Translations under genes and position numbers: made by a program
From: Phycisphaera sp.
GTDB lineage: Bacteria; Planctomycetota; Phycisphaerae; Phycisphaerales; UBA1924
Length of the DNA stretch: 64,000 bases
Reading direction: 5' to 3'
Assembly: GCA_020639255.1 (NCBI GenBank)
Contig: JACKGZ010000004.1
Location: 124,001 to 188,000, forward strand
Shown: positions 46,826-55,519 of the stretch, in pieces
How positions within the stretch are numbered: position 1 is the first letter of the stretch
How the letters are laid out: every line of letters begins with the position of its first letter
The notes under the pieces: generated by a model
What the model was told of the DNA's origin: nothing
The model's database searches: none
The model's input: the letters and a program-made list of their open reading frames with translations, nothing else

Positions 46826-47722
46826 ATGACCGCGATGGATCCCTTCCGCCTCGAAACCGAGCGCACCGGGCAGACGCCCGGCATTGTCACCCTCTGGCTC
46901 GACCAAGGTGACCGCCCCGTCGTGGTCCTCGACCACGACCTCGTTCAGAGGCTCGAAACCACACTGAAAACGCTTCCGCAGAACGCCGAGGGACTCATCC
47001 TGGCCTCTGCGGCACCGCGAGCCTTCGTCGCCGGGGCCGACCTCTCGGCCATCGCCCAGCTCGATAACGACCAGCTCCACAAGTACCTCCAGTACGCCAG
47101 CCGCGTCTACGCCATGCACTGCGATCTGCCCTACCCCACCGCGGCCGCGATCCACGCCGCCACGCTCGGCGGCGGGCTCGAACTGGCGATGCACTGCGAC
47201 GGGCTCATCGCCTGCCCGCCCGACTCCAAGCCCTACCCCGTCGGTCTTCCTGAAGCGGGCCTTGCGATCTGCCCCGGCTGGGGCGGCACGAACCTGCTTC
47301 CTGCTCGGATGGATCCCGCGAGGGCCATCAAGATGACAGCCGAAGGCAAGCCATTCATGTTCGACGAGGCGTGCGAGGCTGGGCTCTTCGATGAGATCGC
47401 GCCGACGCAGGGCGACTTGATCGAGACTGCTCGCGCGTGGATCCGCGCCCAGCCCAAGATCACGCGCCATTCGGGCACGCCGAGCCGATGGATCGGGTGC
47501 AAGCCCTTCGCCGCCAAAGTGCTTGAAGCGCTCGACGCGGTACGACCCGAGATCACGAGCCCCCAGGGCCTGGCGGTGTGCGAGGCGATCGACACGGGCC
47601 TGGCCAAGGGCTGGGCCGCCGCTTTGCAGGTCGAGCAGGAGCACCTCGTGCGTCTGCGCAACCAGCCGGCGGGCAAACAGGCGATTCAGCAGTTCTTCGA
47701 GCGCAGCGCGAAGAAGGCATAA
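46826..47722 (+). CDS. Enoyl-CoA hydratase/isomerase family protein, third copy
   Basis: The product is 298 aa. RAFVAGADLSAIAQ is the oxyanion-hole region, AAIHAATLGGGLELAMHCDG holds one catalytic position, and GLPEAGLAICPGWGGTNLLP resembles the hydratase domain of FadB/FadJ. The C-terminal 100 residues are helical. TATACAAT directly before and over the ATG at 46826 could be a -10 element; then the true start would be the second ATG at 46835. It is followed by an acyl-CoA dehydrogenase, consistent with beta-oxidation. Confidence 0.9.
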   Translation: MTAMDPFRLETERTGQTPGIVTLWLDQGDRPVVVLDHDLVQRLETTLKTLPQNAEGLILASAAPRAFVAGADLSAIAQLDNDQLHKYLQYASRVYAMHCDLPYPTAAAIHAATLGGGLELAMHCDGLIACPPDSKPYPVGLPEAGLAICPGWGGTNLLPARMDPARAIKMTAEGKPFMFDEACEAGLFDEIAPTQGDLIETARAWIRAQPKITRHSGTPSRWIGCKPFAAKVLEALDAVRPEITSPQGLAVCEAIDTGLAKGWAAALQVEQEHLVRLRNQPAGKQAIQQFFERSAKKA

Positions 47723-47828
47723 CAGAATTCACGAACGGAAGCGTGCACCGACCCCGGTGCGAGCCTTCGATCTTTCAATCACAACCCCGCGGAGCGCGGG
47801 CCACCGGTCAGGCAGGAAGGACAGCGAG

Positions 47829-49751
47829 ATGGCAGATCTCAAGGACATGAAGGGCCTCAGCGAGAAGGACCGCAAGACCCTCGAAGAGGCCGAGGCGCTG
47901 CTAGGCGCCGAGCCCGAGACGATGGGCTTCGCCAAAAACCTCTTCTGGGGCCGATTCCGCGACGACCTCGTGCTGCCCTACCCCGAGTCGAGCGCCGAGG
48001 AAACCGCCCGCTGCGACCAGCTCCTGGCCGAACTCGAGGAGTACCTCCGCAACGAACACCCCTCGATCGAGATCGACCAGCACGAAGAGATCCCCGAGTG
48101 GGTCGTCGAGCGCCTCTTCAAGATGGGCGCCCTCGGGTGCACCGTCCCCGTCGAGTACGGCGGGCTCGGCTTTGGCATCACAAGCTATAACCGCGTCCTC
48201 GAGATGATCGGCAAGTACTGCGGCTCCACGGCTGTCATGGTCAGCGCCCACCAGTCGATCGGATGCAAGGCCATCATGCTCTTCGGCACCGAAGAACAGA
48301 AGAAGCGCTGGCTCCCCATCGTCGCACGTGAGAAGCTCAGCGCCTTCTGCCTCAGCGAGCCCAACGTCGGCTGCGACGCCGGCGGACAGGAAACACGCTC
48401 CGAGAAGTCCGCGGACGGCTCCTACTTCACGCTCAACGGCGAGAAGAAGTGGTCCACCTCCGGCGCACTGGCCGGCGTCTTCACCGTCATGAGCAAGCAG
48501 AAAATGCCCGACGGCAAGGACAAGGTCACCGCCCTCATCTGCACGCCCGATATGGATGGCATCGACATCTTCGAGAAGAACCGCTCGAAGTGCGGCATCC
48601 GCGGCACCTGGCAGGCACGCATCAAGCTCACCAACGTCAAGGTCCCCGCCGAGAACCTCCTCCACAAAGAAGGCAAGGGCCTCAACGTCGCCCTCACCTG
48701 CCTCAACTACGGCCGCTGCACGCTCAGCGCCGGCATGACGGGCGGCGCCAAGCGAGCGATGGACCAGGGCATCAAGTGGGCCCACACCCGCTACCAGTTC
48801 GGCGACCCGCTCGACGACAAGCAGCTCGTCCGCGAGCACATCGCCCACATGGCCGCACTCACCTACGCCATGGACGCGGTGCTCTACATGACCACCGGCA
48901 TGCTCGACCGACACGACGAGGACATCATGGTCGAGACGGCCATCTGCAAGGTCTTCTGCTCAGAGATGGGCTGGCGCGTCGTCAACGATGCCATGCAGAT
49001 CATGGGCGGCGAGTCGTACATGACCGAGAACGAGATCGAACGCATCTTCCGCGACTCGCGCATCAACACCATCGTCGAGGGATCAAACGACCTCATGTGG
49101 TCGTTCATCTTCGGCTACGGCGGCAAGCAGCTGGGCGAGTGGATGCTCGGCATGCGCGACAACGCCAAGAAGAACATCTTCAAGCCCGCCTTCCTCGCCA
49201 AGGCCATCCCGCTTGGCATGGAGGTGTTCCTCGGTGTCCGCCGCAAGGGCCCGGACATCAAGAACGTCCACCCCTCGCTCCGCCCCTACGCCGACCGACT
49301 CTCCAAGAAGATCAGCGAGTTCACCTACCAGTTCAAGCAGATGTCCAAGAAGTACGACGTCGAGATGATCAAGCTCCAGGTGCCCCAGTCGCGCCTCGCG
49401 CTGGCGGCGATCCAGCTCCACGCCTGGGCCTGCACGCTCAGCAAGCTCGACCGCGACATCCGCCTGCACGGCAGCAACGGGGGCGAGGAGTTCGCACGCG
49501 ACAAGGCCGCGGCGATCCACTTCTTCGACCTCGCCGAGCTCGACATCGAGGCGTTCTTCCGCGCCGGCTACCGCAACGCCGACGAGTCGATGGAAGCCGC
49601 AGCCGATGCCGCGATGAAGCACAACCAGACGCTCCCGACCGAGCTCTTCATCATCCCCGAGAAGACCCCGACCGACATGCGCGGCAAGGGCCGCACGCCC
49701 CGCGACGAAGCGATCAAGAAGTTCCCCGGCGACAAGCACGCCCACGCCTGA
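47829..49751 (+). CDS. Acyl-CoA dehydrogenase, long C-terminally extended type
   Basis: This gene encodes 640 aa from ATG 47829 with GGAAGGAC upstream. The FAD-dependent dehydrogenase core covers about residues 60-440: VPVEYGGLGFGI, AFCLSEPNVGCDAGG, EKKWSTSGALAGVF, and MQIMGGESYMTENEIERIFR. A C-terminal helical domain (about 460-620) resembles the membrane-associated end of very-long-chain/ACAD9-type enzymes. It catalyses the first step of fatty or branched acyl-CoA oxidation. It probably forms an operon with the hydratase upstream. Confidence 0.94.
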   Translation: MADLKDMKGLSEKDRKTLEEAEALLGAEPETMGFAKNLFWGRFRDDLVLPYPESSAEETARCDQLLAELEEYLRNEHPSIEIDQHEEIPEWVVERLFKMGALGCTVPVEYGGLGFGITSYNRVLEMIGKYCGSTAVMVSAHQSIGCKAIMLFGTEEQKKRWLPIVAREKLSAFCLSEPNVGCDAGGQETRSEKSADGSYFTLNGEKKWSTSGALAGVFTVMSKQKMPDGKDKVTALICTPDMDGIDIFEKNRSKCGIRGTWQARIKLTNVKVPAENLLHKEGKGLNVALTCLNYGRCTLSAGMTGGAKRAMDQGIKWAHTRYQFGDPLDDKQLVREHIAHMAALTYAMDAVLYMTTGMLDRHDEDIMVETAICKVFCSEMGWRVVNDAMQIMGGESYMTENEIERIFRDSRINTIVEGSNDLMWSFIFGYGGKQLGEWMLGMRDNAKKNIFKPAFLAKAIPLGMEVFLGVRRKGPDIKNVHPSLRPYADRLSKKISEFTYQFKQMSKKYDVEMIKLQVPQSRLALAAIQLHAWACTLSKLDRDIRLHGSNGGEEFARDKAAAIHFFDLAELDIEAFFRAGYRNADESMEAAADAAMKHNQTLPTELFIIPEKTPTDMRGKGRTPRDEAIKKFPGDKHAHA

Positions 49752-49779
49752 GCAAAAGCAGACACGAGGACGCAAAGTC

Positions 49780-50916
49780 ATGCCGAAAACCACCGCATAC
49801 ACAGCCACCATCGAGTACGTCTCGATCCTCGATGAGAAGGGCAACTTCGACGAGAAGCTCGGCAAGGGGCTGATCACCGACGAGCAGGCGCTCGACCTGT
49901 ACGAGCGGATGACCGTCTGCCGACACCTCGACGAGTTCGCCTTCAAGCTCCAACGCTCGGGGCGCATGGGCACCTACCCGCAGAACAAGGGCCAGGAGGC
50001 CGCGGCCGTGGGCACGGCGCTCGCGCTCACCCCGGGCCAGGACTGGGTCGTGCCCAGCTACCGCGAGAACGCGGCGCTCTTCATGATGGGCCTGCCCATG
50101 CACTACGTCCTCCAGTACTGGATGGGCGACGAGCGCGGCAGCCAGATCCCCGAGAACGTCAAGATGACCCCGCTCTCGGTGCCCATCGGCACGCACATGC
50201 TCCACGCCGCGGGCATCGGGTACGCCGAGAAGATCCGCGGCACCAAGAACGTCGTCGCCACCTACTTCGGCGACGGCGCCACGAGCGAGGGCGACTTCCA
50301 CGAAGCCATGAACTTCGCCTCGGTCCTCAAGTCACCCGTCATCTTCATCAACCAGAACAACTCGTGGGCCATCAGCGTGCCCCGCGCCAAGCAGATGAAC
50401 TCCGAAACCGTCGCCCAGAAGGCGCTTGCCTACGGCATGCCCACCGTCCGCGTCGACGGCAACGACATCTTCGCCGTCAAGTATGCGATGGACGAAGCCG
50501 TGGCGCGTGCCCGCAAGGGCGAGGGCCCCTCGTTCATCGAGTGCGTGACCTACCGCCTCGGCGATCACACAACCGCCGACGACGCGAGGCGATACCGCGA
50601 CCCAGCCGAGGTCGAGGCGTGGATAGCCCGGGACCCGCTCATCCGCACGCGGAAGTATCTCGAAGCCCGCAAGCTCTGGGACCAGGCCAAGGACGACACG
50701 CTCCAGGAGCGGGCCAAGACGATCGTCAAGGAAGTCGTCGCGACCGCCGAGGGTGTGAGCAAGCCCGAGGTCGACAGCATCTTCAACGCGATGTACGCCG
50801 AGCCGCACGCGGAACTCATCACCCAGCGTGAGACGATGCGCACCAGCAGCCTCGGCAAGGACCCGAGCCAAGTCGGCCTCAAGGGTGAGGCATTAGGCAC
50901 TGGGCATCAGGCATAA
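49780..50916 (+). CDS. pdhA: Pyruvate (or 2-oxoacid) dehydrogenase E1 component, alpha subunit
   Basis: E1 decarboxylates the 2-oxoacid with thiamine diphosphate and passes the acyl group to E2. The 378-aa alpha subunit has the TPP motif GDGATSEGDFHEAMNF through INQNN (about residues 165-190), PSYRENAALFMMG, and the phospho-loop-like YRLGDHTTADDARRYRDP. Sequence style fits Gram-positive-type PdhA; branched-chain 2-oxoacid specificity is possible given the neighbours. The last residues (GEALGTGHQA) and the stop codon come from a palindromic repeat. Confidence 0.92.
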   Translation: MPKTTAYTATIEYVSILDEKGNFDEKLGKGLITDEQALDLYERMTVCRHLDEFAFKLQRSGRMGTYPQNKGQEAAAVGTALALTPGQDWVVPSYRENAALFMMGLPMHYVLQYWMGDERGSQIPENVKMTPLSVPIGTHMLHAAGIGYAEKIRGTKNVVATYFGDGATSEGDFHEAMNFASVLKSPVIFINQNNSWAISVPRAKQMNSETVAQKALAYGMPTVRVDGNDIFAVKYAMDEAVARARKGEGPSFIECVTYRLGDHTTADDARRYRDPAEVEAWIARDPLIRTRKYLEARKLWDQAKDDTLQERAKTIVKEVVATAEGVSKPEVDSIFNAMYAEPHAELITQRETMRTSSLGKDPSQVGLKGEALGTGHQA

Positions 50917-50987
50917 GAAAGAGACAAACGACCAGAGACATCCCGCGTGCTAGACCTAGTGCCTTATGCCTAGTGCCTAGTGCCCTT
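50888..50987. repeat. Inverted repeat between pdhA and pdhB (GGCATTAGGCAC type)
   Basis: The left arm (50888-50917) is an imperfect inverse of the right arm (50955-50987), built on TAGTGCCT/AGGCACTA units. The left arm includes the end of pdhA. A second copy of the same family lies between pdhB and the E2 gene. Confidence 0.8.
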
Positions 50988-50999
50988 TGAGAACTCATC

Positions 51000-51974
51000 A
51001 TGGCCACACTCAACCTTGTTCAAGCGATCAACCTCGCCCTCCAGCAGGAGATGGCAAAGGACGACCGCGTCATCATCCTCGGCGAAGACGTCGGGCCCAA
51101 CGGCGGCGTGTTCCGCGTCACCGAAGGACTCCACGCCCAGTTCGGCGACGAGCGCGTCATCGACACGCCGCTGGCCGAGTCGGGCATCATCGGCACCGCC
51201 ATCGGCATGGCGATGAACGGGCTGCGCCCCGTGCCCGAGATCCAGTTCGAGGGCTTCCTCGGGCCGGCTTACGACCAGATCGTCAACCACGCCGCCCGTT
51301 CGCGTTCACGCAGCCGCGGCGCGATCACAGTCCCGCTCACCATCCGCGTCCCTGTCGGCGGGGGCATCCACGCCCCCGAACTCCACTCCGATTCGCCCGA
51401 AGCGATCTACGCCCACTCGCCCGGCATCAAGGTCGTCATGCCCACGACCCCCTACGACGCCAAGGGCCTGCTCATCAGCGCGATCCGCGACCCGGATCCC
51501 GTGATCTTCTTCGAGCCCAAGCGCGTCTACCGCAGCTTCCGCGAAGAGGTCCCCGAGGACGAGTACACCATCCCGATCGGCGAGGCCAAAGTCGTCAGCG
51601 AGGGCGACGACCTGACCGTCGTCACCTGGGGCGCCAGCCTCTTCCAGTGCATCGAGGCGCTCGACAACGCGCCCGATGACGTCTCGATCGAGCTGATCGA
51701 CCTGCGCACGATCGACCCGTTCGATATGGACACGATCGCTGCCAGCGTCGAGAAAACCGGGCGCTGCGTGGTCGTGCACGAGGCCGCGATGACGTGTGGC
51801 CTGGGCGCCGAGATCTCCAGCCGCGTGCAGGAGCGGTGCTTCCTGCATCTCGAAGCCCCGGTCCAGCGCGTCACGGGCTTCGACACGCTCATGCCGTATT
51901 ACAAGCTCGAGAACGAGTATCTTGTGAACGCCAAGCGAGTGGGCCTGGCGATCCGGGAAACGTTGGCGTACTGA
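51000..51974 (+). CDS. pdhB: Pyruvate (or 2-oxoacid) dehydrogenase E1 component, beta subunit
   Basis: The product is 324 aa from ATG 51000. Motifs are RVIILGEDVGPNGGVFRVTEGL, DTPLAESGIIGTAIGMAMNG, VRVPVGGGIHAPELHS-type loop, and LIDLRTIDPFDMDTI. The family length is normal. It pairs with the alpha subunit to form the E1 heterotetramer. A repeat lies on each side, so translation is not coupled by overlap as elsewhere in the window. Confidence 0.94.
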   Translation: MATLNLVQAINLALQQEMAKDDRVIILGEDVGPNGGVFRVTEGLHAQFGDERVIDTPLAESGIIGTAIGMAMNGLRPVPEIQFEGFLGPAYDQIVNHAARSRSRSRGAITVPLTIRVPVGGGIHAPELHSDSPEAIYAHSPGIKVVMPTTPYDAKGLLISAIRDPDPVIFFEPKRVYRSFREEVPEDEYTIPIGEAKVVSEGDDLTVVTWGASLFQCIEALDNAPDDVSIELIDLRTIDPFDMDTIAASVEKTGRCVVVHEAAMTCGLGAEISSRVQERCFLHLEAPVQRVTGFDTLMPYYKLENEYLVNAKRVGLAIRETLAY

Positions 51975-51975
51975 G

Positions 51976-52062
51976 AGGCATTAGGCACGAGGCATCAGGC
52001 ACTCGTGAAGACAGAAGACAGAGAACTCGATCCTTGTGCCTAGTGCCTTGTGCCTAGTGCCC
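51976..52062. repeat. Second copy of the GGCATTAGGCAC inverted repeat
   Basis: The left arm (51976-52002) and right arm (52034-52062) are inverse to each other and close to the copy at 50888-50987. The repeat begins directly after the pdhB stop and ends about 24 bases before the E2 start, so it may form a processed hairpin in the operon mRNA. Confidence 0.8.
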
Positions 52063-52085
52063 GTTCGAGCGAAGCGAGAACCACC

Positions 52086-53423
52086 ATGGCCGGCAAAGTC
52101 TCATCCGATCCGAACGTCTTCCTCCTGCCCGACATCGGCGAGGGCCTGCAAGAGGCCGAGCTCGTCAAGTGGCTCGTCTCTGTCGGCGACACCGTCGAGG
52201 AGGGCCAGGACATGGCCGAGGTCGAGACCGACAAGGCGCTCGCCGAGATCCCCTCGCCCCGCAAGGGCGTGATCAAGGAACTCCGCGGCAATCCTGGCGA
52301 CAAGATCCTGGTGGGCGACCCCTTCGTCATCTACGAGGGTGGCAGCGCCCCCGCCGCGGCGCCGAAAGCCGAAGCACCCGCGCCCAAGGCCGCAGAACCC
52401 GCAGCCTCTGCCGAAGAGAAAGACCAGGGCACCGTCGTCGGCAAGGTTGGCGACGACCTCGTGGGCATCTCCGCAGCCGACGGCAAGGCGCTGGCCACCC
52501 CCGCCGTCCGGCGTATGGCGCGCGACGCGGGCATCGACATCAACACCGTCGTCGGCACGGGCCTCGGCGGCCGCATCACCAAGAAGGACATCGAGAGCGC
52601 CGCATCGGGCAACGGCCGGGTGCGCCCAGCCTCGGCGCCTGCTCGCCGCGAAACGATGCCCGTCTACGACACGCCAGCTCCCGCGCCCAAGCGCGAGATC
52701 ACACCCATCCCCGCGGGGCAGGAGACCGTCGCGATCCCGTTCCGCGGCGTGCGTCGCAAGATCGCCGAGCGTTTGCGTCACTCGGTGAACAACGCCGTCC
52801 ACTTCACTGTCATGGACGAGGCGGACATCACCGACCTGAACGCCCTCCGCAAGAAGCTCTCGGCCGCCTCGGGCGAGAAGGTCAGCCCTCTGCCCTTCGT
52901 CGCAAGCGCCATCTGCAGCGTGCTCAGCCGTGACGAGTTCCGGGCGCTCAACGCGAACGTCGACGATGCCAACGAGCAGATCGTCCAGCACCGCGCGGTG
53001 CACCTGGGCATCGCGGCCGACACAGACAGCGGGCTCATGGTGCCGGTCATCCGCGACTGCGACGCGCTCGGTGTCCTTGAGATCGGACGCGAGGTCGCGC
53101 GTGTCGCGCGGGCCGCACGCGACCGCTCGATCGGGCGCGACGAGCTCATGGGCTCGACGTTCACGCTCAGCAACGTGGGAAGCCATGCGGGCCGGTTCGC
53201 GACGCCGATCATCAACTACCCCGAGGTCGGCATCCTGGCCGCCGGGCGAGGGCGCGAGGGCATGGTCGTCAAGAACGGCATGTTCCGCGTGGGCATGCTG
53301 CTCCCCCTCAGCCTCGCCTGCGACCACCGCGTCGTCGACGGCGCCACCGCGGCCCTCGCACTCGCCGAGATCATCAAGCTCCTCGAGAACCCGGAATCCC
53401 TGCTCGCCCCCGCGCGGAGTTAG
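52086..53423 (+). CDS. pdhC: Dihydrolipoamide acyltransferase (E2)
   Basis: The product is 445 aa from ATG 52086. A single lipoyl domain (about residues 8-82) carries the lipoylated lysine in VETDKALAEIPSP. An Ala/Pro linker leads to the E1/E3-binding domain (ALATPAVRRMARDAGIDI, about 136-170), a second linker, and the catalytic domain (about 215-445) with LACDHRVVDGATA holding the active-site His/Asp. No E3 gene follows. The stop overlaps the end of the convergent YedK-like gene. Confidence 0.94.
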   Translation: MAGKVSSDPNVFLLPDIGEGLQEAELVKWLVSVGDTVEEGQDMAEVETDKALAEIPSPRKGVIKELRGNPGDKILVGDPFVIYEGGSAPAAAPKAEAPAPKAAEPAASAEEKDQGTVVGKVGDDLVGISAADGKALATPAVRRMARDAGIDINTVVGTGLGGRITKKDIESAASGNGRVRPASAPARRETMPVYDTPAPAPKREITPIPAGQETVAIPFRGVRRKIAERLRHSVNNAVHFTVMDEADITDLNALRKKLSAASGEKVSPLPFVASAICSVLSRDEFRALNANVDDANEQIVQHRAVHLGIAADTDSGLMVPVIRDCDALGVLEIGREVARVARAARDRSIGRDELMGSTFTLSNVGSHAGRFATPIINYPEVGILAAGRGREGMVVKNGMFRVGMLLPLSLACDHRVVDGATAALALAEIIKLLENPESLLAPARS

Positions 53424-54118
53424 AACAAGCCCAGTTGATCCCCGGCTTCGTGCTCAACGCATTCGACGAGGGACGGGTCGTTGTTCCTGATGTTGCCCAC
53501 TCGAGTCGACACAGGCGTGAAGCGCAGATCGTCCGGCTCGCGCGGCTCGCAGAGCGCGATTGCCTCGTCGGGCTTGCCGCGAATCCATGTGTTCCACTCG
53601 ACATCCCGCAGCATGACGGGCGAGCGTTCGTGGATCTCGGACATACGCCCGCAGGCCTCGGTCGTCACGATCGAGAACGTGTCGAGCCGCGCATCGCCCG
53701 CGGTCCATCGCTCCCACACGCCCGCCAGCAGCATGATCGAGCCGTCCTCGGGCGCGACATACCACGGCTTCTTGCGCTTGAGTTCGCGCAGGGTTTCCCA
53801 TTCGTAGAACCCGCTGATCGGCACGACGCAGCGCCGTCGCTCGAACGCCTCGCGGTAGGCCGGCTTCTCGCGGATGGTTTCGCTGCGGGCGTTGAACATC
53901 TTCGCGCCCACCGACGGATCCTCGGCCCAGCTCGGCACGAGCCCCCACGTGAGGCGTGTCACGCCGGGAGTGCCGTCCTTGCCGATCAGGATGACCGGAG
54001 CCTTCATCGTCGGCGCGACGTTGAAGATCGCATCGAATGCCTGCTCGGTCGTCCAGCCGCTGTCGATGAGCCGGAGCACCTGGCTCAGCTTGTAGAAATA
54101 CGCGTACCGCCCGCACAT
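53420..54118 (-). CDS. SOS response-associated peptidase, YedK/HMCES family
   Basis: HMCES proteins crosslink to abasic sites in single-stranded DNA through Cys2 and shield them. The 232-aa protein starts at ATG 54118 with MCGRYAYF, so Cys2 is next to the processed start. MFNARSETIREKPAYREAF carries the conserved asparagine and arginine, PISGFYEW the catalytic glutamate, and IHERSPVML the histidine. Everything needed for activity is present. It overlaps the E2 stop by four bases. Confidence 0.95.
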   Translation of the reverse strand: MCGRYAYFYKLSQVLRLIDSGWTTEQAFDAIFNVAPTMKAPVILIGKDGTPGVTRLTWGLVPSWAEDPSVGAKMFNARSETIREKPAYREAFERRRCVVPISGFYEWETLRELKRKKPWYVAPEDGSIMLLAGVWERWTAGDARLDTFSIVTTEACGRMSEIHERSPVMLRDVEWNTWIRGKPDEAIALCEPREPDDLRFTPVSTRVGNIRNNDPSLVECVEHEAGDQLGLF

Positions 54119-54140
54119 GAAGTGATGGTACACTGCCCGC

Positions 54141-54584
54141 ATGGCTTCGCCTCAGGATCTCGTGCCCGTCACCGATGCCTCCGGCCCGGCCGAGGCGCAC
54201 ATCGTCGCGTCCATGCTGCGCGAGTCGGGCGTCGAGGCGTTCGTCTTCGACACCGCCAACCAGACGCTCCAGTGGGACGCGCCCCGGATCATCAACCCGT
54301 ACCTCATCCACGTGAAACACGAGGATCTCGATCGGGCCCGACAGCTCATCAAGTCGAACCGCGAGGAGTCGGTGGACCTGGACTGGGACGAGGTGGACGT
54401 CGGCGAACCGGTCGATGAAATCGCCGAGCAAACCGCACGACATCAGACCTCCGATCAGCAGGCCGGCTACTTCTGGCCGATCTCATGGAAGAATCTGCAC
54501 CGCTGGTTCTTCCTCGGGATTCTGATCTATCTCGCGGTCATGCTCATCCTCAATATCGTCGCATATGTTGCCCGGATCTCTTGA
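54141..54584 (+). CDS. DUF2007-like protein with C-terminal membrane anchor
   Basis: This gene encodes 147 aa. The N-terminal 70 residues (LVPVTDASGPAEAHIVASML, then IHVKHEDLDRARQLI) match the small signal-transduction-like DUF2007 domain. A charged linker leads to one membrane segment (about 119-142). Its start is 22 bases from the divergent YedK-like gene. Function is unknown. Confidence 0.82.
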   Translation: MASPQDLVPVTDASGPAEAHIVASMLRESGVEAFVFDTANQTLQWDAPRIINPYLIHVKHEDLDRARQLIKSNREESVDLDWDEVDVGEPVDEIAEQTARHQTSDQQAGYFWPISWKNLHRWFFLGILIYLAVMLILNIVAYVARIS

Positions 54585-54585
54585 T

Positions 54586-54620
54586 GGGTGCCACGGCTTG
54601 CAAGACAAGCCGTGGCACCC
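54586..54620. repeat. Perfect hairpin repeat GGGTGCCACGGCTTG
   Basis: A perfect 15-bp stem (54586-54600 with 54606-54620) has a 5-nt loop. It starts one base after the DUF2007 stop and lies between two convergent genes. It has no T-tract. One arm also occurs at 39532-39546. It may work as a bidirectional RNA hairpin. Confidence 0.85.
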
Positions 54621-54626
54621 TCAAAC

Positions 54627-55475
54627 TCAAGGCGAGGGCACGAGCCCCTCGCCCCGCTTGGCCAGCACCACCTTCGTATAGCACGGCGCGAACCCGAGAC
54701 GCATCGCGTTGCGGTCCGTGGATGCGCCGGGCAGCGAGTGGATCACCGCGACCTTGGCGCCCTTCTCCTGTGCCCTCTTGACGCGGTGCAGGATGAGCGC
54801 CTGCTGCACGCCTCGCCTGCGGAACTCGTTCAGCACGCTCACGCCGAACAGAACCGCGACCGGAATCTCCGCGTCCCGCGGGTACTCCGCCCCGCCCGCG
54901 CCGACGACAACGCCTCCGAACTTCGCGACGAGGTAGTCGCTGTGCGGGTGCGCAACGATCTTGCGGTGCATCTCGATCTCGCCCGCACTGGGCGTATAAC
55001 CCTCGGGCATGAATCCCGACATCGCCACGCGTAGCGATTCGAGCACCATCGCCTCGTCGCTCGGGTCGACGCGCTCGATCACGAGTTCGCTCCCCTTGTT
55101 ATCGGTCGGCCAATCACCGGGCATCGAGGCCATCACATCCTCGCTCGGGTCGATGAGCCTTGCGAGCACGGTCTCGAACTGTCGCAGGCCGAAGCCCCGC
55201 TTGCCAAGGCCCGCGACAAGCGTCGGGTCTGCGAACTGCGCGACCTCGGCCCGCGGCTCCACACCCCGACTCTCGTAGAACGTGACGAAGCGGTCGATCT
55301 CGTCGTTGGTCACAGGCCCCGAAAGCGCGATGCCGCAGGCCTGGTTCGCCCACGAGCCGGGCTCGAGAAACGTCATCGCGCCCCCCATGATGCGCTCGAA
55401 CTCGGGAACGACCTCAACCACGGCACGGGCCTGGCGGGCCTCTTCCATCCGGGCGATCTCGATGGGCATGAGCAT
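54627..55475 (-). CDS. GNAT-family N-acetyltransferase
   Basis: The product is 282 aa; ATG 55475 follows GGAGA. The C-terminal half holds the GNAT core: LVAKFGGVVVGAGGAEY, then VLFGVSVLNEFRRRGVQQALI with the R-x-x-G acetyl-CoA motif, then NAMRLGFAPCYTKVVL. The N-terminal half (1-130) looks like a second, degenerate GNAT-like domain. The substrate is unknown. Confidence 0.88.
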   Translation of the reverse strand: MLMPIEIARMEEARQARAVVEVVPEFERIMGGAMTFLEPGSWANQACGIALSGPVTNDEIDRFVTFYESRGVEPRAEVAQFADPTLVAGLGKRGFGLRQFETVLARLIDPSEDVMASMPGDWPTDNKGSELVIERVDPSDEAMVLESLRVAMSGFMPEGYTPSAGEIEMHRKIVAHPHSDYLVAKFGGVVVGAGGAEYPRDAEIPVAVLFGVSVLNEFRRRGVQQALILHRVKRAQEKGAKVAVIHSLPGASTDRNAMRLGFAPCYTKVVLAKRGEGLVPSP

Positions 55476-55519
55476 GGCGTTCTCCGTCTCTCTGGCCCCA
55501 CTGCGACTACCCTTGACGC

